Below, piece by piece: positions 14,570 through 24,999 of a stretch of DNA of 64,000 bases. Below the pieces are notes generated by a model. That model was given only the letters and a program-made list of their open reading frames with translations. It searched no databases and had not been told where the DNA came from. Position numbers and translations under genes: made by a program. The DNA is from Neptunomonas sp. GTDB lineage: Bacteria; Pseudomonadota; Gammaproteobacteria; Pseudomonadales; Balneatricaceae. The DNA lies in contig NZ_JADGEV010000004.1 of NCBI RefSeq assembly GCF_016744175.1, positions 1 through 64,000 of the forward strand, read 5' to 3'. The stretch's first letter is position 1; each line of letters begins with the position of its first letter.

Positions 14570-17500
14570 CTAGCCCTCCTCAGGCTCGTACCCTAAGTTT
14601 GGTGACAACCAACGTTCAGCATGTGCCATCTCCATACCCGTACGCTTAGCGTAGCTTTCAACCTGATCTTCACCAATTTTTGCTACCCCAAAATACTGTG
14701 AGTCGGGATGGCTAAAGTACCAACCACTCACCGCTGCTGTTGGTAGCATTGCATAAGACTCAGTGATGGTAATTCCCGTACGGGCCTCTACATCCAGCAA
14801 TTCCCACAATAAGCCTTTTTCTGTGTGATCCGGGCAGGCAGGGTAGCCAGGTGCTGGGCGAATACCTTGGTACTTTTCTTTTATCAGTGATTCATTATCG
14901 AGGTTTTCATTCGCACTGTAGCCCCATGTCTCTTTACGCACCAGTGCGTGAAGATACTCAGCAAAAGCTTCAGCTAAACGGTCTGCTAATGCTTTCACCA
15001 TAATGCTGTTGTAATCATCATGATCCGCTTCGTACACCGCAGCCAGTTCATCAACACCAAATCCAGTAGTGACTGCAAACGCACCAAAGTAATCAGCTTT
15101 TCCGCTCTCTTTAGGTGCGATAAAATCAGTTAGGCACATGTGAGGTTTGCCGGCAATTTTCTCTGTCTGCTGGCGTAAATGATGCAGAGTCATTAACACT
15201 TCTGAACGTGTTTCATCGGTATAGAGCTCGATATCATCGTCGCCAATGCTATTGGCCGGGAACAACCCATAAACTGCACGCGCATGCAGCTTATTGTTGT
15301 TGATCAGATCATCAAGCATCAGTTGAGCGTCGGCAAATAGCTTTGTGGCTTCTTTGCCAATTATCTCATCGTTTAAAATACGCGGGTAGCGACCGGCTAG
15401 TTCCCATGAATGGAAGAAGGGGCTCCAGTCGATATAGTCACGTAAAATATTTAGGTCGAGATTTTCTAGAACGTGTACACCTAATTGCTGAGGGATTGGA
15501 GGCGTATAATTTTCCCAAGCAATCTTTAGTTTATTAGCGCGAGCCGCTTCTAAACCGATCCGGCGTTTCTCATTTTGACGAGCGGCATGGCGTTCACGTA
15601 CTGCTTGATAATCTTCCTTTATCTCATTGATATAGCTTTGTTTTCTTTCTTTTGAGAGCAATGCAGAAGCCACGCCAACAGCGCGTGATGCATTGGTGAC
15701 ATGTACTACTTGGTCACGTTTATAAGCTGGCTCAATTTTAACCGAGGTATGTGCTTTTGATGTAGTAGCGCCGCCAATCATCAAGGGGATACTAAAGCCT
15801 TGTCGCTCCATCTCTTTGGCAACATGCACCATCTCATCGAGAGAGGGTGTGATCAAACCTGAAAGACCAATTAAGTCTGCATTGGATTCGCGTGCAGTAG
15901 TAAGAATCTTTTCTGCAGATACCATAACGCCGAGATCAATTATCTCAAAGTTATTACACTGAAGAACAACCCCAACAATATTTTTACCGATGTCATGCAC
16001 ATCGCCTTTAACGGTTGCCATGACTACTTTACCGGCAGAGCTCGATTCGTTGTCGGCTTTACTGGCTTCGATAAATGGCATTAGGTACGCCACTGCTTTT
16101 TTCATTACGCGAGCAGACTTAACGACCTGAGGCAGAAACATTTTCCCTGATCCAAATAGGTCGCCGACAATGCCCATACCATCCATTAGTGGGCCTTCGA
16201 TCACTTGAATTGGGCGCTCATAATTCTGGCGACATTCTTCAACATCGTCATCGATAAAGTCGGTGATTCCTTTGACCAGTGCATGCGATAAACGTTTATT
16301 TACTTCCCAAGAGCGCCACTCTTGAGTTTCAGGTGCTTTTTCTTCCGAACCATCACCGCGGTATTTATCAGCAACTGCCAGCAGACGCTCAGTCGAGTCT
16401 TCACGACGATTCTGAATAACGTCCTCTACTAACTCTTTGAGCTCTTCTGGTAGGTCATCATAAATTGCAAGCTGACCTGCGTTAACAATACCCATATCCA
16501 TTCCTTGTTGAATGGCATGGTAAAGAAACACACAGTGAATGGCTTCGCGTACTGGGTTGTTACCGCGAAACGAAAAAGAAACGTTAGATACACCACCCGA
16601 TATTTTTGCGTAAGGTAGGTTCTCTTTGATCCAACCAGTGGCTTCAATAAAATCAAGGGCGTAGTTGTTGTGTTCTTCTATACCGGTAGCGACCGCAAAA
16701 ATATTAGGATCAAAGATGATATCTTCAGGTGGAAAACCGACTTCATCGACTAATATGCGATAAGACTCCGCACAGATTTCGATTTTCCGCTCGCGAGTAT
16801 CTGCCTGTCCCACTTCATCGAACGCCATAACGATAACGGCAGCACCGTAGCGTCGTACTAGCTTAGCTTGGTGCTTAAACTTCTCGACACCTTCTTTCAT
16901 CGAGATAGAGTTTACAATCCCTTTGCCTTGAATACATTTAAGGCCTGTTTCGATTACTTCCCATTTGGAAGAATCAATCATGATAGGAACACGAGAAATA
17001 TCAGGCTCAGAGGCAATTAGTTTTAAGAAACGTTCCATCGCCGCTTCTGAATCAAGCATGCCTTCGTCCATGTTGATATCGATGATTTGAGCACCGTTTT
17101 CAACTTGTTGACGTGCAACAGCTAGCGCCGTTTCATAATCGCCTTCTTTAATGAGGCGTTTGAAGACGGCTGACCCGGTAACGTTAGTTCGCTCCCCAAC
17201 GTTAACAAACAAGGTATCAGCGCCCACATGCATAGGCTCTAAACCCGCTAAACGCATTTCGACCGGCAAGTCGGGAATTTGGCGAGGAGGGTGCTTCTCT
17301 ATAGAGTCACGAATCACACGAATATGTTCTGGTGTAGTACCACAGCAACCACCCACAATATTCACAAAACCTGAACTAGCCCACTCACCAATCTCATCGG
17401 CCATCTCCTCTGGAGATTCATCATACTCGCCAAAAGCATTCGGTAAACCGGCGTTGGGGTGAACAGATACATGACATTGTGCGATACGGGAAAGCTCTTC

Positions 17501-18277
17501 AATATACTGGCGTAGTTCTTTAGGTCCAAGAGCACAGTTAAGGCCGATCGCAATCGGATTAGCATGACTAACCGAATTCCAGAAGGCTTCTGTCGTTTGG
17601 CCAGATAAGGTACGCCCTGATGCGTCTGTAATGGTTCCTGAGATCATTACAGGCAAGCGTATATTATGATCATCAAAGTACTGTTCAACGGCATAGATAG
17701 CGGCTTTAGCGTTAAGCGTATCAAATACTGTTTCGATCAAGATGATGTCTGAGCCACCTTCGATCAAGCCATCAATAGATTCAGTGTAGGCTTCAACAAG
17801 CTCATCAAAAGATACATTACGATACCCAGGGTCGTTTACATCCGGTGATATGGAGCATGTGCGGTTTGTAGGGCCTAGCACACCAGCAACATAGCGAGGC
17901 CGGTCTGGTGTTTCTCGTTCAATCTCATCACATGCTGCGCGAGCAAGTCTTGCAGCTTCTACGTTAATCTCACGGCTGAGAGATTCCATGTTGTAATCAG
18001 CCATGGCAATCTGTGTTGCGTTAAAGGTATTGGTTTCAACAATGTCTGCACCGGCATCAAGGTAATCACGATGAATGTCTTTAATGATCTTTGGTTGAGT
18101 TAATACCAATAAGTCATTGTTGCCTTTAACATCGGAGGCCCAGTCTGCAAAGCGTTCACCACGATAGTCAGCTTCTTCCAGTTGGTAGCCCTGGATCATC
18201 GTACCCATACCTCCATCAAGAATCATGATGCGTTGTTTGAGTGCTGCTTCGAGTTGTTGTGTGATCGTCTGAGCCAT
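14570..18277 (-). CDS. metH: cobalamin-dependent methionine synthase
   Basis: Transfers a methyl group from 5-methyl-THF to homocysteine through B12. 1235 aa from ATG 18277 ([25 protein letters not shown]); the longer ORF-track start adds a hydrophobic, atypical 24 residues. Modules in order: homocysteine/zinc domain ([11 protein letters not shown]), pterin domain ([16 protein letters not shown]), B12 cap, B12 domain with the axial His in DVHDIGKNI, and the reactivation domain ending with [12 protein letters not shown]. Complete length. No cobalamin or SAH riboswitch is apparent upstream. Confidence 0.97.
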   Translation of the reverse strand: MAQTITQQLEAALKQRIMILDGGMGTMIQGYQLEEADYRGERFADWASDVKGNNDLLVLTQPKIIKDIHRDYLDAGADIVETNTFNATQIAMADYNMESLSREINVEAARLARAACDEIERETPDRPRYVAGVLGPTNRTCSISPDVNDPGYRNVSFDELVEAYTESIDGLIEGGSDIILIETVFDTLNAKAAIYAVEQYFDDHNIRLPVMISGTITDASGRTLSGQTTEAFWNSVSHANPIAIGLNCALGPKELRQYIEELSRIAQCHVSVHPNAGLPNAFGEYDESPEEMADEIGEWASSGFVNIVGGCCGTTPEHIRVIRDSIEKHPPRQIPDLPVEMRLAGLEPMHVGADTLFVNVGERTNVTGSAVFKRLIKEGDYETALAVARQQVENGAQIIDINMDEGMLDSEAAMERFLKLIASEPDISRVPIMIDSSKWEVIETGLKCIQGKGIVNSISMKEGVEKFKHQAKLVRRYGAAVIVMAFDEVGQADTRERKIEICAESYRILVDEVGFPPEDIIFDPNIFAVATGIEEHNNYALDFIEATGWIKENLPYAKISGGVSNVSFSFRGNNPVREAIHCVFLYHAIQQGMDMGIVNAGQLAIYDDLPEELKELVEDVIQNRREDSTERLLAVADKYRGDGSEEKAPETQEWRSWEVNKRLSHALVKGITDFIDDDVEECRQNYERPIQVIEGPLMDGMGIVGDLFGSGKMFLPQVVKSARVMKKAVAYLMPFIEASKADNESSSAGKVVMATVKGDVHDIGKNIVGVVLQCNNFEIIDLGVMVSAEKILTTARESNADLIGLSGLITPSLDEMVHVAKEMERQGFSIPLMIGGATTSKAHTSVKIEPAYKRDQVVHVTNASRAVGVASALLSKERKQSYINEIKEDYQAVRERHAARQNEKRRIGLEAARANKLKIAWENYTPPIPQQLGVHVLENLDLNILRDYIDWSPFFHSWELAGRYPRILNDEIIGKEATKLFADAQLMLDDLINNNKLHARAVYGLFPANSIGDDDIELYTDETRSEVLMTLHHLRQQTEKIAGKPHMCLTDFIAPKESGKADYFGAFAVTTGFGVDELAAVYEADHDDYNSIMVKALADRLAEAFAEYLHALVRKETWGYSANENLDNESLIKEKYQGIRPAPGYPACPDHTEKGLLWELLDVEARTGITITESYAMLPTAAVSGWYFSHPDSQYFGVAKIGEDQVESYAKRTGMEMAHAERWLSPNLGYEPEEG

Positions 18278-18480
18278 CGAATCTAATCCAATACCAATAA
18301 TAAAAGTGCATATGATAAAGCAAATTACGATTAGATTTACTGAGTTCAATTCAATTTAACGTGAATCACACTCATATGGGCATAATTGATAGCTAAAGAT
18401 TAAGTTAGAAGGAAGTCGTATGGGGAAATTCGAGGCTAAATTGCTTTAACCTCATAAGAGACAGAGCAAGTAAATATTGT

Positions 18481-18942
18481 TTATTGCGTATTTAGAGTTA
18501 GCCAAGCATGATCAGCTTCTTTTTTATAAGCTTGCCAATCACCACTTAACCACCGTTGCCGACCTCTTTCAGCGTAAAAAAGATGTAGGTTCTCGCCAAA
18601 GAACTCCCATACAGTGCCGTCGGTAGAGATTAATCCTTCACCTAAGCTCAAAGCATTAGAACAGAAACCGTTATAGAGAGGGCGGTAACGTTCAGGGTCA
18701 GCTGCAAATTTATCTGCTGACGCTTGAGAGGCAAATAGCCACTCAGCATTATTCCACTTAACTACAAAGCGTTTTTTACCAATGACTTCTTTATGTTGGG
18801 TGCGTACGTCATCAGAATGGTATTCAACAGTATCGTGCCCGCCAATCGCTTTGGATCCCCAGTAACTTTTACTAACGGGCTCTGCAGCAATACTCCCAAA
18901 ACTAGCAAACATTAATGCTAGAGCCATTAAATATTTTATCAT
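18481..18942 (-). CDS. exported YHS-domain protein (153 aa)
   Basis: Signal peptide MIKYLMALALMFASFGSIAA, then a YHS-like domain: GGHDTVEYHSDD, WLFASQASADKFAADPERYRPLYNGFCSNAL. YHS domains are short metal-associated modules; this one keeps a single Cys in NGFCSNAL. It is a paralogue of the protein at 25561-26025, and both carry the pattern xxAVxGxDTVxY...PExYxPxYxGxC. Likely periplasmic. Function unknown; possibly metal handling near the P460 gene. Confidence 0.8.
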   Translation of the reverse strand: MIKYLMALALMFASFGSIAAEPVSKSYWGSKAIGGHDTVEYHSDDVRTQHKEVIGKKRFVVKWNNAEWLFASQASADKFAADPERYRPLYNGFCSNALSLGEGLISTDGTVWEFFGENLHLFYAERGRQRWLSGDWQAYKKEADHAWLTLNTQ

Positions 18943-19072
18943 CCTGTTTATCCTTAATTGGTTCTTTGACTCAAGCGCATAGTATGTAACGTGAGTGGCT
19001 TTTTGGCCCTTATTTCACTTTAAAGCCAGTTAAGACATTGGCCTATTAGCGAAATAAGGTAATGTGTCACTC

Positions 19073-19594
19073 TTAATAATGTTTTCTAAGGAAGTCTTCG
19101 TTAGTGAAGACAAAATCATTTTGTGTGGCTATAGAGTGGCAGCCGCTACAAAAAGCATTCGTTTCTTCTAATTTTCCATTATAACCTGCAACCCAGCCCC
19201 AGTTTTTAGCATCAGGCGTCGCGCCATCTTGTAGTTTAACCATAATTGTTAAATCTGTCGGTTTTTGTGCTTTAAAGGCGGCAAGGTTATCAAATTGCTC
19301 TTTTACAATAACGGTACCTGCTGGGTAGTTATAAGGTGCGCTACCTAGAATAACGGCTTTACCAATATCATTAACATAGACATCTCGGTAGCCATCTCGC
19401 CCCTTATGGACGCCGCTGACAAAACCAGTAGGGTCTCCGGTTCCGGTTCTGTTTTCTGTAATTTTTGTCCAGTTTTTGAAATTTGCCCACCGACTGTCGG
19501 TGTTACCTGAATAATCTGGTGCGGAAGCGCAAGCAACAATTAAGGTGCTGATGGATAGAACTAACCCTGCTTTGAGGTAGGTACTGGGTTTCAT
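19073..19594 (-). CDS. cytochrome P460 family lipoprotein
   Basis: 173 aa from ATG 19594, which is preceded by aggggaat; the ORF-track start adds 21 residues before the signal. Lipoprotein signal with Cys in LIVACASAP. The C-terminal heme-binding motif is FCSGCH, with the family's conserved WGWVAGYNGKLEETNAFCSGCH block. Cytochrome P460 proteins oxidise hydroxylamine, with NO or N2O as product, through a cross-linked c-type heme. A Lys in TIVVKE or MVKL could serve the crosslink. Exact activity unproven. Confidence 0.85.
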   Translation of the reverse strand: MKPSTYLKAGLVLSISTLIVACASAPDYSGNTDSRWANFKNWTKITENRTGTGDPTGFVSGVHKGRDGYRDVYVNDIGKAVILGSAPYNYPAGTVIVKEQFDNLAAFKAQKPTDLTIMVKLQDGATPDAKNWGWVAGYNGKLEETNAFCSGCHSIATQNDFVFTNEDFLRKHY

Positions 19595-19823
19595 ATTATT
19601 ATTCCCCTGTTGTTTTGTCTGTCTAAATCCGTGCTCTGTATAAGTATAGAGCCTCAAAAATAATTATTAAGGTGAATATTAATACTCTTTTATGAAATGA
19701 AACTGAAAACCAGTGAAAAACAGGTTTGGCTTTCGGGTGAATTAGTAGGGTTTGCGAGGTTTTATATTTTTTTTATGCTTGTATAATCGCAGCTCAATTT
19801 ATGGACGAAATATAAGGAAGTAT

Positions 19824-20567
19824 ATGAAAAAGGGGTTAATGTCACTCGCAGCAATCGTTGTATTGAGTGGGTCTGTTACAGGGTGTATCAATGGAAATCT
19901 AAACACGGCATCTCTTGGCGCAGGAATGGATGCTTTTAAAGCGGTTACTCTCTCTGAAAGTGATGCGAAAGCACTTGCAGCTCGGGCGACTCAGCAAATG
20001 GACCAAACTAATAAAGTGTTGTCCGCTTCTAGTAAGCACAGTAAACGACTTACACGTTTAGTTAAGAAATTCCGTAATGAAGATGGTCTAGCACTTAATT
20101 TTAAAGTGTACGGAAGTAATGAAATGAATGCGTTTGCCATGGCTAACGGAACAGTACGAGTTTATCAGGGGTTAATGAATAAGCTGACTGATGATGAGCT
20201 GCGTTTTGTTATTGGTCATGAAATTGGCCATGTTAAATTAGGACATTCGCTTAAAGCAATGCGCACAGCATATGCAACTTCTGCATTGCGTAAAGGCGCT
20301 GCAAGTCAGGGCGGAGACGTAGCAAGACTTTCGGGTTCTCAGCTTGGAGCACTAGGTGAAAAGCTAGTCAATGCTCAGTTTTCACAATCGCAAGAAACTG
20401 ATTCAGATACTTACGCGGTTAAGTTTATGAAAAAGTATGGATTTAATCCGCGCGCAGGTTTGAGTGTAATGGAAAAATTCCAGAAGATGGATGGTGGGAA
20501 AAGCAGCATGCTCTCTAGCCACCCGGCATCTGGTGCACGTGAAAAACATATTGCGCGTCTTTTGTAA
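19824..20567 (+). CDS. M48 family metallopeptidase lipoprotein (LoiP/YggG-like)
   Basis: 247 aa from ATG 19824, preceded by aaggaag. Lipoprotein signal ends at LSGSVTGC. The zinc motif HEIGH occurs in VIGHEIGHVKLGHS and a downstream Glu lies in ETDSDTYAVKFM. Tail SSHPASGAREKHIARL is typical of periplasmic M48 peptidases such as LoiP, BepA relatives that act in outer-membrane quality control. Monocistronic, divergent from the P460 gene. Confidence 0.9.
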   Translation: MKKGLMSLAAIVVLSGSVTGCINGNLNTASLGAGMDAFKAVTLSESDAKALAARATQQMDQTNKVLSASSKHSKRLTRLVKKFRNEDGLALNFKVYGSNEMNAFAMANGTVRVYQGLMNKLTDDELRFVIGHEIGHVKLGHSLKAMRTAYATSALRKGAASQGGDVARLSGSQLGALGEKLVNAQFSQSQETDSDTYAVKFMKKYGFNPRAGLSVMEKFQKMDGGKSSMLSSHPASGAREKHIARLL

Positions 20568-20580
20568 TTCATCATACTTA

Positions 20581-20609
20581 ATATGACTCAAAGCGACTTT
20601 GAGTCATAT
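20581..20609. terminator. strong hairpin after the M48 peptidase gene
   Basis: atatgactcaaag/ctttgagtcatat is a perfect 13-bp stem with a 3-base loop, 14 bases after the peptidase stop and between convergent genes. T-rich sequence is weak, so it may be processed or act both ways. Confidence 0.55.
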
Positions 20610-20627
20610 CTTCGCTAAACAAAATTT

Positions 20628-20660
20628 AATAAGCCCTATGATAAATTTAGGGCTTATTTT
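20628..20660. terminator. bidirectional intrinsic terminator
   Basis: aataagcccta/tagggcttatt with a T-tract on the right and A/T-rich sequence on the left; it ends the seven-gene minus-strand operon and backs up the previous hairpin. Confidence 0.7.
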
Positions 20661-20678
20661 CTGACTGAACATGACTCT

Positions 20679-21416
20679 CTAGTGAGTACTTCTTAACGCT
20701 ACTTTTATGTTATGCGCATTTTCCTGTTCTGTGTGCGACATTAACAGGCAGGGGGAGCCGTTTTGATAATCAAAACTTGCGTATTCGTTGGTCACTAAAA
20801 TGTGACTGAAGCTAACCGTTTTTGCATCACGCCGGTGCATGCAAACTGATTGATGCCCTTTTGTGGGGTGATGTCCTTGGTGGTATTCAATGTGTTGTTG
20901 TGCAGTATTCATTGAAGTTGATGATGTGTACCTATTAATACGTGTAGCTGAAACTTTCTCAAACTCAACAGAAGAGGAGGTTAGCGGGCTACTAACGTTT
21001 AACGTTAAAAGTTTTTTACCGTCCCATTGATAGCGTTTAATGTCGGCCCCATCAAATGACCGTTCAAAAGCAAGAATTGTAAAGGGGGCGTAGCAATTAA
21101 GATTGAGACATTCTATTTCTGTAGTGAATGCACTAATGGTATTTAAGTAGGAGAGTGATTTCAATAGATGCCCACGACTGCTCAAAGGCCCTCTTGGTAT
21201 ATCACCTTGGTAAAAGTTTAATAAACAAAGGCTAAAACCCCACTCATTTACGGAAATCCAGCTACCGTCCCCATCGGGGTCTAGCGGCATTAGCGCGGTA
21301 ACATTGTTTGTCTCATAATGACTTGGAGGGAGTGCCTTGCTACGGCTTCGTTGTTCATCACGGTTAAAAAAAAGATGATAACCATTCTGATTGATTAGCC
21401 AGCTAACGGTGCACAC
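20679..21416 (-). CDS. NRDE (TANGO2-like) family protein
   Basis: 245 aa. Begins MCTVSWL with Cys2, followed by LFFNRDEQRSRSKALPP, the NRDE signature of the family, and GGSWIS-like DGDGSWISVNEWGFSLCLLN. The family has an Ntn-hydrolase-like appearance with Cys2 as possible nucleophile after Met removal; human TANGO2 is linked to heme or lipid handling, but bacterial roles are unknown. GTG start overlaps the upstream DinB-like stop (TAGTG). Last gene of the ATP-grasp operon. Confidence 0.85.
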   Translation of the reverse strand: MCTVSWLINQNGYHLFFNRDEQRSRSKALPPSHYETNNVTALMPLDPDGDGSWISVNEWGFSLCLLNFYQGDIPRGPLSSRGHLLKSLSYLNTISAFTTEIECLNLNCYAPFTILAFERSFDGADIKRYQWDGKKLLTLNVSSPLTSSSVEFEKVSATRINRYTSSTSMNTAQQHIEYHQGHHPTKGHQSVCMHRRDAKTVSFSHILVTNEYASFDYQNGSPCLLMSHTEQENAHNIKVALRSTH

Positions 21417-21934
21417 TAAGACTGGGCCTGCTCACGGTTGTAGGTTGCCGTAGCGGGTGCAACACCATAATGGTTACCTATGCTGTACCCCTGTACTTTT
21501 GCAATCGTCACCATTAAAGCTAAATGATGAATAGTATGGTTGGATGCAAAAAATAGTTCTCTTCCAAATGAGGTTTCTAGTAACGAACTGTGTTGTTCAG
21601 AGATAGCTATTTCTGTCTTAATTTTAACATGTCGGTTTATTGTTTCGGGGCTTAAGGCAACAAGCCATGCTCTTATATCATTCAGTGTACATAAGGCACT
21701 ATGTCGATTTGTTTCTACCAAGCTACCTCGTAGACGGATGTCATAATCTACAACATCATCTTCCATGTTTCTGATAAGCGCATGATAAATATCTAGGATG
21801 TGTCTAAGATGCTGACCAATACTACTTTCAAATAAATTCGATGAGTTATCTTGATAAACGCTATCATTAATACTCTCAATAAAGTCATTAAGCTGATCAA
21901 ATATTTCTATACTGCTATCAATTACTTTCTGCAT
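21416..21934 (-). CDS. DinB-like four-helix protein
   Basis: 172 aa, helical throughout, with His residues spaced as in the DinB/YfiT superfamily: SIGQHLRHILDIYHAL near residue 40 and ASNHTIHHLALMVTIA near residue 130, a likely three-His metal site. DinB-fold proteins include thiol-dependent transferases and hydrolases. It overlaps the NRDE gene by one base and lies 42 bases after the MFS gene. Enzyme role in the operon is open. Confidence 0.75.
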   Translation of the reverse strand: MQKVIDSSIEIFDQLNDFIESINDSVYQDNSSNLFESSIGQHLRHILDIYHALIRNMEDDVVDYDIRLRGSLVETNRHSALCTLNDIRAWLVALSPETINRHVKIKTEIAISEQHSSLLETSFGRELFFASNHTIHHLALMVTIAKVQGYSIGNHYGVAPATATYNREQAQS

Positions 21935-21976
21935 GAAATTCTACCGTTAAACGAGTCTTTATAAATTAAGAGGGCG

Positions 21977-23242
21977 TTAAGTTTTGGATGTTCTTAATGA
22001 TGCATTAGCTACAGCACTGGTGCTAATGCTGGACTCCTTAGGGGCTGTATAAACCATATAGATCAATGCGATAGGGGTTAAAACTAAATACAAGGTTGCT
22101 AATGAGGACTGAATGTCTGAGAAGTAAGAAGCAAGCAGTGCTGCAACCGAATAAAATATAACAATGCCTGTTTGAGATAGGTAGCTCTTCGCTAGCAAGT
22201 AGTTTAAAGGGCGTTGCTCTCTTGCATGGTCAAAAAAACGTTTGTTAAAGCTTAACCGGAAGAATGTCGTTAAAAATGCGATTAATAAGATGGCAGGGTA
22301 GATCATGTGATTTGGTAATGACGGGTCTAATAAGCTGCGCAGCCACCAAGATAAAGCATAAAAAATAACGGCAAATGTATACACTTTGTTACGGTCAAGG
22401 CTATCAATTTTGTTTTTTAATACATAGAAAATAACGGACAACAAAACGGTAAGTGTAACAATAATAACGCCTAATTCTTTAACGTTTTCCTGAGAAATCA
22501 AAAATAGAGAGACTACCCAAAAATAACTTTCAAGGAAAAGAAATACGCCGTCAAGGTAAAACACAACGGAGGAGTTGTGAGAGTCCTTGAAGCGAAAGAG
22601 GGATGTTTTTTTTGATTCTGTCGTGCCTATTTTTACAGGCAGAACTTGGCTAATGGTAAAGAAAGTGCTCATTCGGCTTGGCTGAAAAAACCAGATAAGG
22701 CCTGCTAACGATATAATAGAACTGACTAGCCATAACGAATGCTTTAGATTGTCTTCTAGCATAAAGGCGCCGACTAAAATCCCTAGTTTCAAGACAACAA
22801 CCACTAAAATTTGGAAGTTACCAAATTGCTTTCCTGTATCGTTTGTGGGTGAGGTCTGGTTGTTACGTTTGTTTGAATCCGATGTCATGGTACTGAACAG
22901 CATTCTTTGTGTTGTCCAGTAGAAGCAGTTATATACACCATTAAATAATGCAGCAATGGCCCACGAAATAGGCGAGTCACTAAAGAGTAAAACGCCTACA
23001 AGAAAGACTTCGCTAATAAAAGATAAAGCAACAATCCAGCGCCACTGAGACTGATTAAATAGAGCTTCCCATATTTTCAGTGAAACAATAAACCCGAATC
23101 CGGTGAGAGCAATAAACAACGCAATTCCTTCAATTGATACACCTTGCTTCAGTAGCAGCACGGGAATAAAGAAGGGCAGTAATCCAATCAGAAATGAGTG
23201 GACGCCTGCAAACTGAAAAAAGCTCGAAGATACGGTTTTCAT
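21977..23242 (-). CDS. MFS transporter
   Basis: 421 aa with about 11-12 hydrophobic helices and an extended central loop (SDSNKRNNQTSPTNDTGKQ between halves). No substrate motif recognised. Start overlaps the stop of the upstream ATP-grasp gene by one base (TAATG). Placed directly behind two ATP-grasp ligases, it is a natural exporter for their product, which is an inference. Confidence 0.8.
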   Translation of the reverse strand: MKTVSSSFFQFAGVHSFLIGLLPFFIPVLLLKQGVSIEGIALFIALTGFGFIVSLKIWEALFNQSQWRWIVALSFISEVFLVGVLLFSDSPISWAIAALFNGVYNCFYWTTQRMLFSTMTSDSNKRNNQTSPTNDTGKQFGNFQILVVVVLKLGILVGAFMLEDNLKHSLWLVSSIISLAGLIWFFQPSRMSTFFTISQVLPVKIGTTESKKTSLFRFKDSHNSSVVFYLDGVFLFLESYFWVVSLFLISQENVKELGVIIVTLTVLLSVIFYVLKNKIDSLDRNKVYTFAVIFYALSWWLRSLLDPSLPNHMIYPAILLIAFLTTFFRLSFNKRFFDHAREQRPLNYLLAKSYLSQTGIVIFYSVAALLASYFSDIQSSLATLYLVLTPIALIYMVYTAPKESSISTSAVANASLRTSKT

Positions 23243-24150
23243 TAGAAAATATCTGCGTTGCTGATTTCTATTTGATCGAGCTTACTAAAGTATGGGCTTA
23301 AATCTTCTTTTTTACCGTAGCGTGGATAATCATGCATTTTCAAATAAGGACGTGAGTTTACTTCTAAAAAAATACATTTTTGATCTTGATAAGAATGATT
23401 GATCCCTTTTTCGAAAATAACATCGATGCCCAGTATGTTGGCATCGAACATATTTAATACATCTAAAAAAAGCTGTTTGTTGTCTTCTGGAATAGTCTCT
23501 TTATCAATAGTTCGGACGGTGCCGCCTGGCGCTAATGATATTCGGTAAAAAAGGACAACATCTTTGCCTTCTTCTGGAATGCTTTCTAGCGTGTATTTAC
23601 TTTTCTTTATATAGTTAATGGTTTGCTCATTCTTTTCAATGGGATAGATGCAAGGGTGCAGCTCCATTGCTTTTCGAATAGCATTTTCTTCATCAATAAG
23701 TTCGCTAACTGTGTGTATGCCGTCACCAGTAATTGTTGGCGGGTAACGCTCAATTACTGACATGAGTTCCCCTTTAATGGCTACTACACGGTAGTTATGC
23801 CCCTTTAAGTACTGCTCCACTACCGTTGTAGGCCACCAAATTTTTGCTAGAAAAATAGCCTTCCATAGTTCTTTGAAATTGTTGATAGGAAAGTAGCTGC
23901 CGCGAGAATAACCACTAACATTGGGCTTGATGACTAAAGGAAAGCCATGTTCTTTGGCAAAACGATGTGCTGCCATTGGGTTTAAGAATATTTGTCCTTT
24001 GGCATGAGGAACATTACCTTGACTAAACACAGCACGAGCTTGTTCTTTAGAGCGGCAGCTTTTTCTTACTTCTAAATTGTTATAGCTGCTGCAGCCGTTC
24101 ATATAGCGCTGACTTATCCAGCTATAAATTATCTTTTTTATATTTTGCAT
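23242..24150 (-). CDS. ATP-grasp ligase 1 (cyanophycin synthetase/GshF-like)
   Basis: 302 aa. Clear ATP-grasp core: FPLVIKPNVSGYSRGSYF (ATP-binding Lys), TTVVEQYLKGHNYRVVAIKGELMSVIERYPPTITGDGIHTV, typical of cyanophycin synthetase and GshAB ATP-grasp domains, and the metal-binding end NILGIDVIF...IFLEVNSRPYLKMHDYP. Such enzymes make amide bonds through acyl-phosphates. It lacks the other domains of CphA or GshF, so it is a stand-alone ligase. The substrate is unknown. Confidence 0.85.
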   Translation of the reverse strand: MQNIKKIIYSWISQRYMNGCSSYNNLEVRKSCRSKEQARAVFSQGNVPHAKGQIFLNPMAAHRFAKEHGFPLVIKPNVSGYSRGSYFPINNFKELWKAIFLAKIWWPTTVVEQYLKGHNYRVVAIKGELMSVIERYPPTITGDGIHTVSELIDEENAIRKAMELHPCIYPIEKNEQTINYIKKSKYTLESIPEEGKDVVLFYRISLAPGGTVRTIDKETIPEDNKQLFLDVLNMFDANILGIDVIFEKGINHSYQDQKCIFLEVNSRPYLKMHDYPRYGKKEDLSPYFSKLDQIEISNADIF

Positions 24151-24173
24151 TTGGTGTGCTCGTCTTAATCAAT

Positions 24174-24986
24174 TCACTTGGTGCGTTGTATGAAACCTAA
24201 TTTTTTAAAGAATAAAAAAGGCTCATTTTGTTCTGCCGGTATAGTTCTTGTTACTTTTGCCAGCAACCAAGTACATTGAGTAGCTAGGCTTAGTTTCTTC
24301 TTTAGCGATGTGTTTTTAGTAAGCAACACAAGTGGCATAGGAACAAACAGGTTTATTTCGATAACTTTAAAATCACCTTCAATCAGTTTTGTCAGCGAAT
24401 CAGCTCGAACGCCAAAGCGTGAAATTCTAAAGTCACCAATTGTTCTCAGGTTCTCCCAGAGAGCATTGCTACTTTCTTTGCTAAGGAGCTTGGTTACATC
24501 TTGATACTCAGTTTGCTTATTATAAATGCCGTTTATTGGGAAGTTATCACTGCTGTGGTTTATTACCTGTGTAACTGACAGCATTGCATAACGGTCAGAT
24601 GCTATATCTGAGGGTATAATGAAAACCTCAAATTCAATTTTTCCTTTAGCGGCTTCCTGAATGAGATAATGAGACTGCCCCGTTGCTCTTTGGCAACGAA
24701 TATCATCTAGTTCGTTACGGTTATCTGCTCTTAGAATTCCCTTAGAGTTTTGCCCCCATTCAGGTTTAACAAATACGGGGTAGGATTCTGGCTGTTTATC
24801 GCCAGAATCCAGCCATTGGTCTAAGCGCCATTCTATGGGTATCAGATCATTAATATCCTGCTTGGAATATATGCCTTTGCCTTTATTAAAATAACTAGCG
24901 TTTAACTGGAAGTAATGCCAGGGCATTACTCTCAAACGAAGGCACGAGACTATATAAGAAGTCACCAATAGAATTCTAATCATCAT
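24174..24986 (-). CDS. ATP-grasp ligase 2
   Basis: 270 aa with divergent ATP-grasp core: YPVFVKPEWGQNSKGI, YLIQEAAKGKIEFEVFII, and FRISRFGVRADSL...GDFKVIEINLFVPMPLVLL with the E-x-N metal motif. Shorter and less canonical than its neighbour. The N-terminal about 20 residues are hydrophobic (IRILLVTSYIVSCLRL) and may anchor it to the membrane, or the start may be at M21. Gap to ligase 1 is 23 bases. Two different ligases imply at least two bond-forming steps. Confidence 0.75.
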   Translation of the reverse strand: MMIRILLVTSYIVSCLRLRVMPWHYFQLNASYFNKGKGIYSKQDINDLIPIEWRLDQWLDSGDKQPESYPVFVKPEWGQNSKGILRADNRNELDDIRCQRATGQSHYLIQEAAKGKIEFEVFIIPSDIASDRYAMLSVTQVINHSSDNFPINGIYNKQTEYQDVTKLLSKESSNALWENLRTIGDFRISRFGVRADSLTKLIEGDFKVIEINLFVPMPLVLLTKNTSLKKKLSLATQCTWLLAKVTRTIPAEQNEPFLFFKKLGFIQRTK

Positions 24987-24999
24987 AATTATCTAAGAC

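Noticed and set aside
18278-18480. Possible cobalamin or SAH riboswitch upstream of metH
   Set aside because: Looked for conserved box patterns; none was recognisable.
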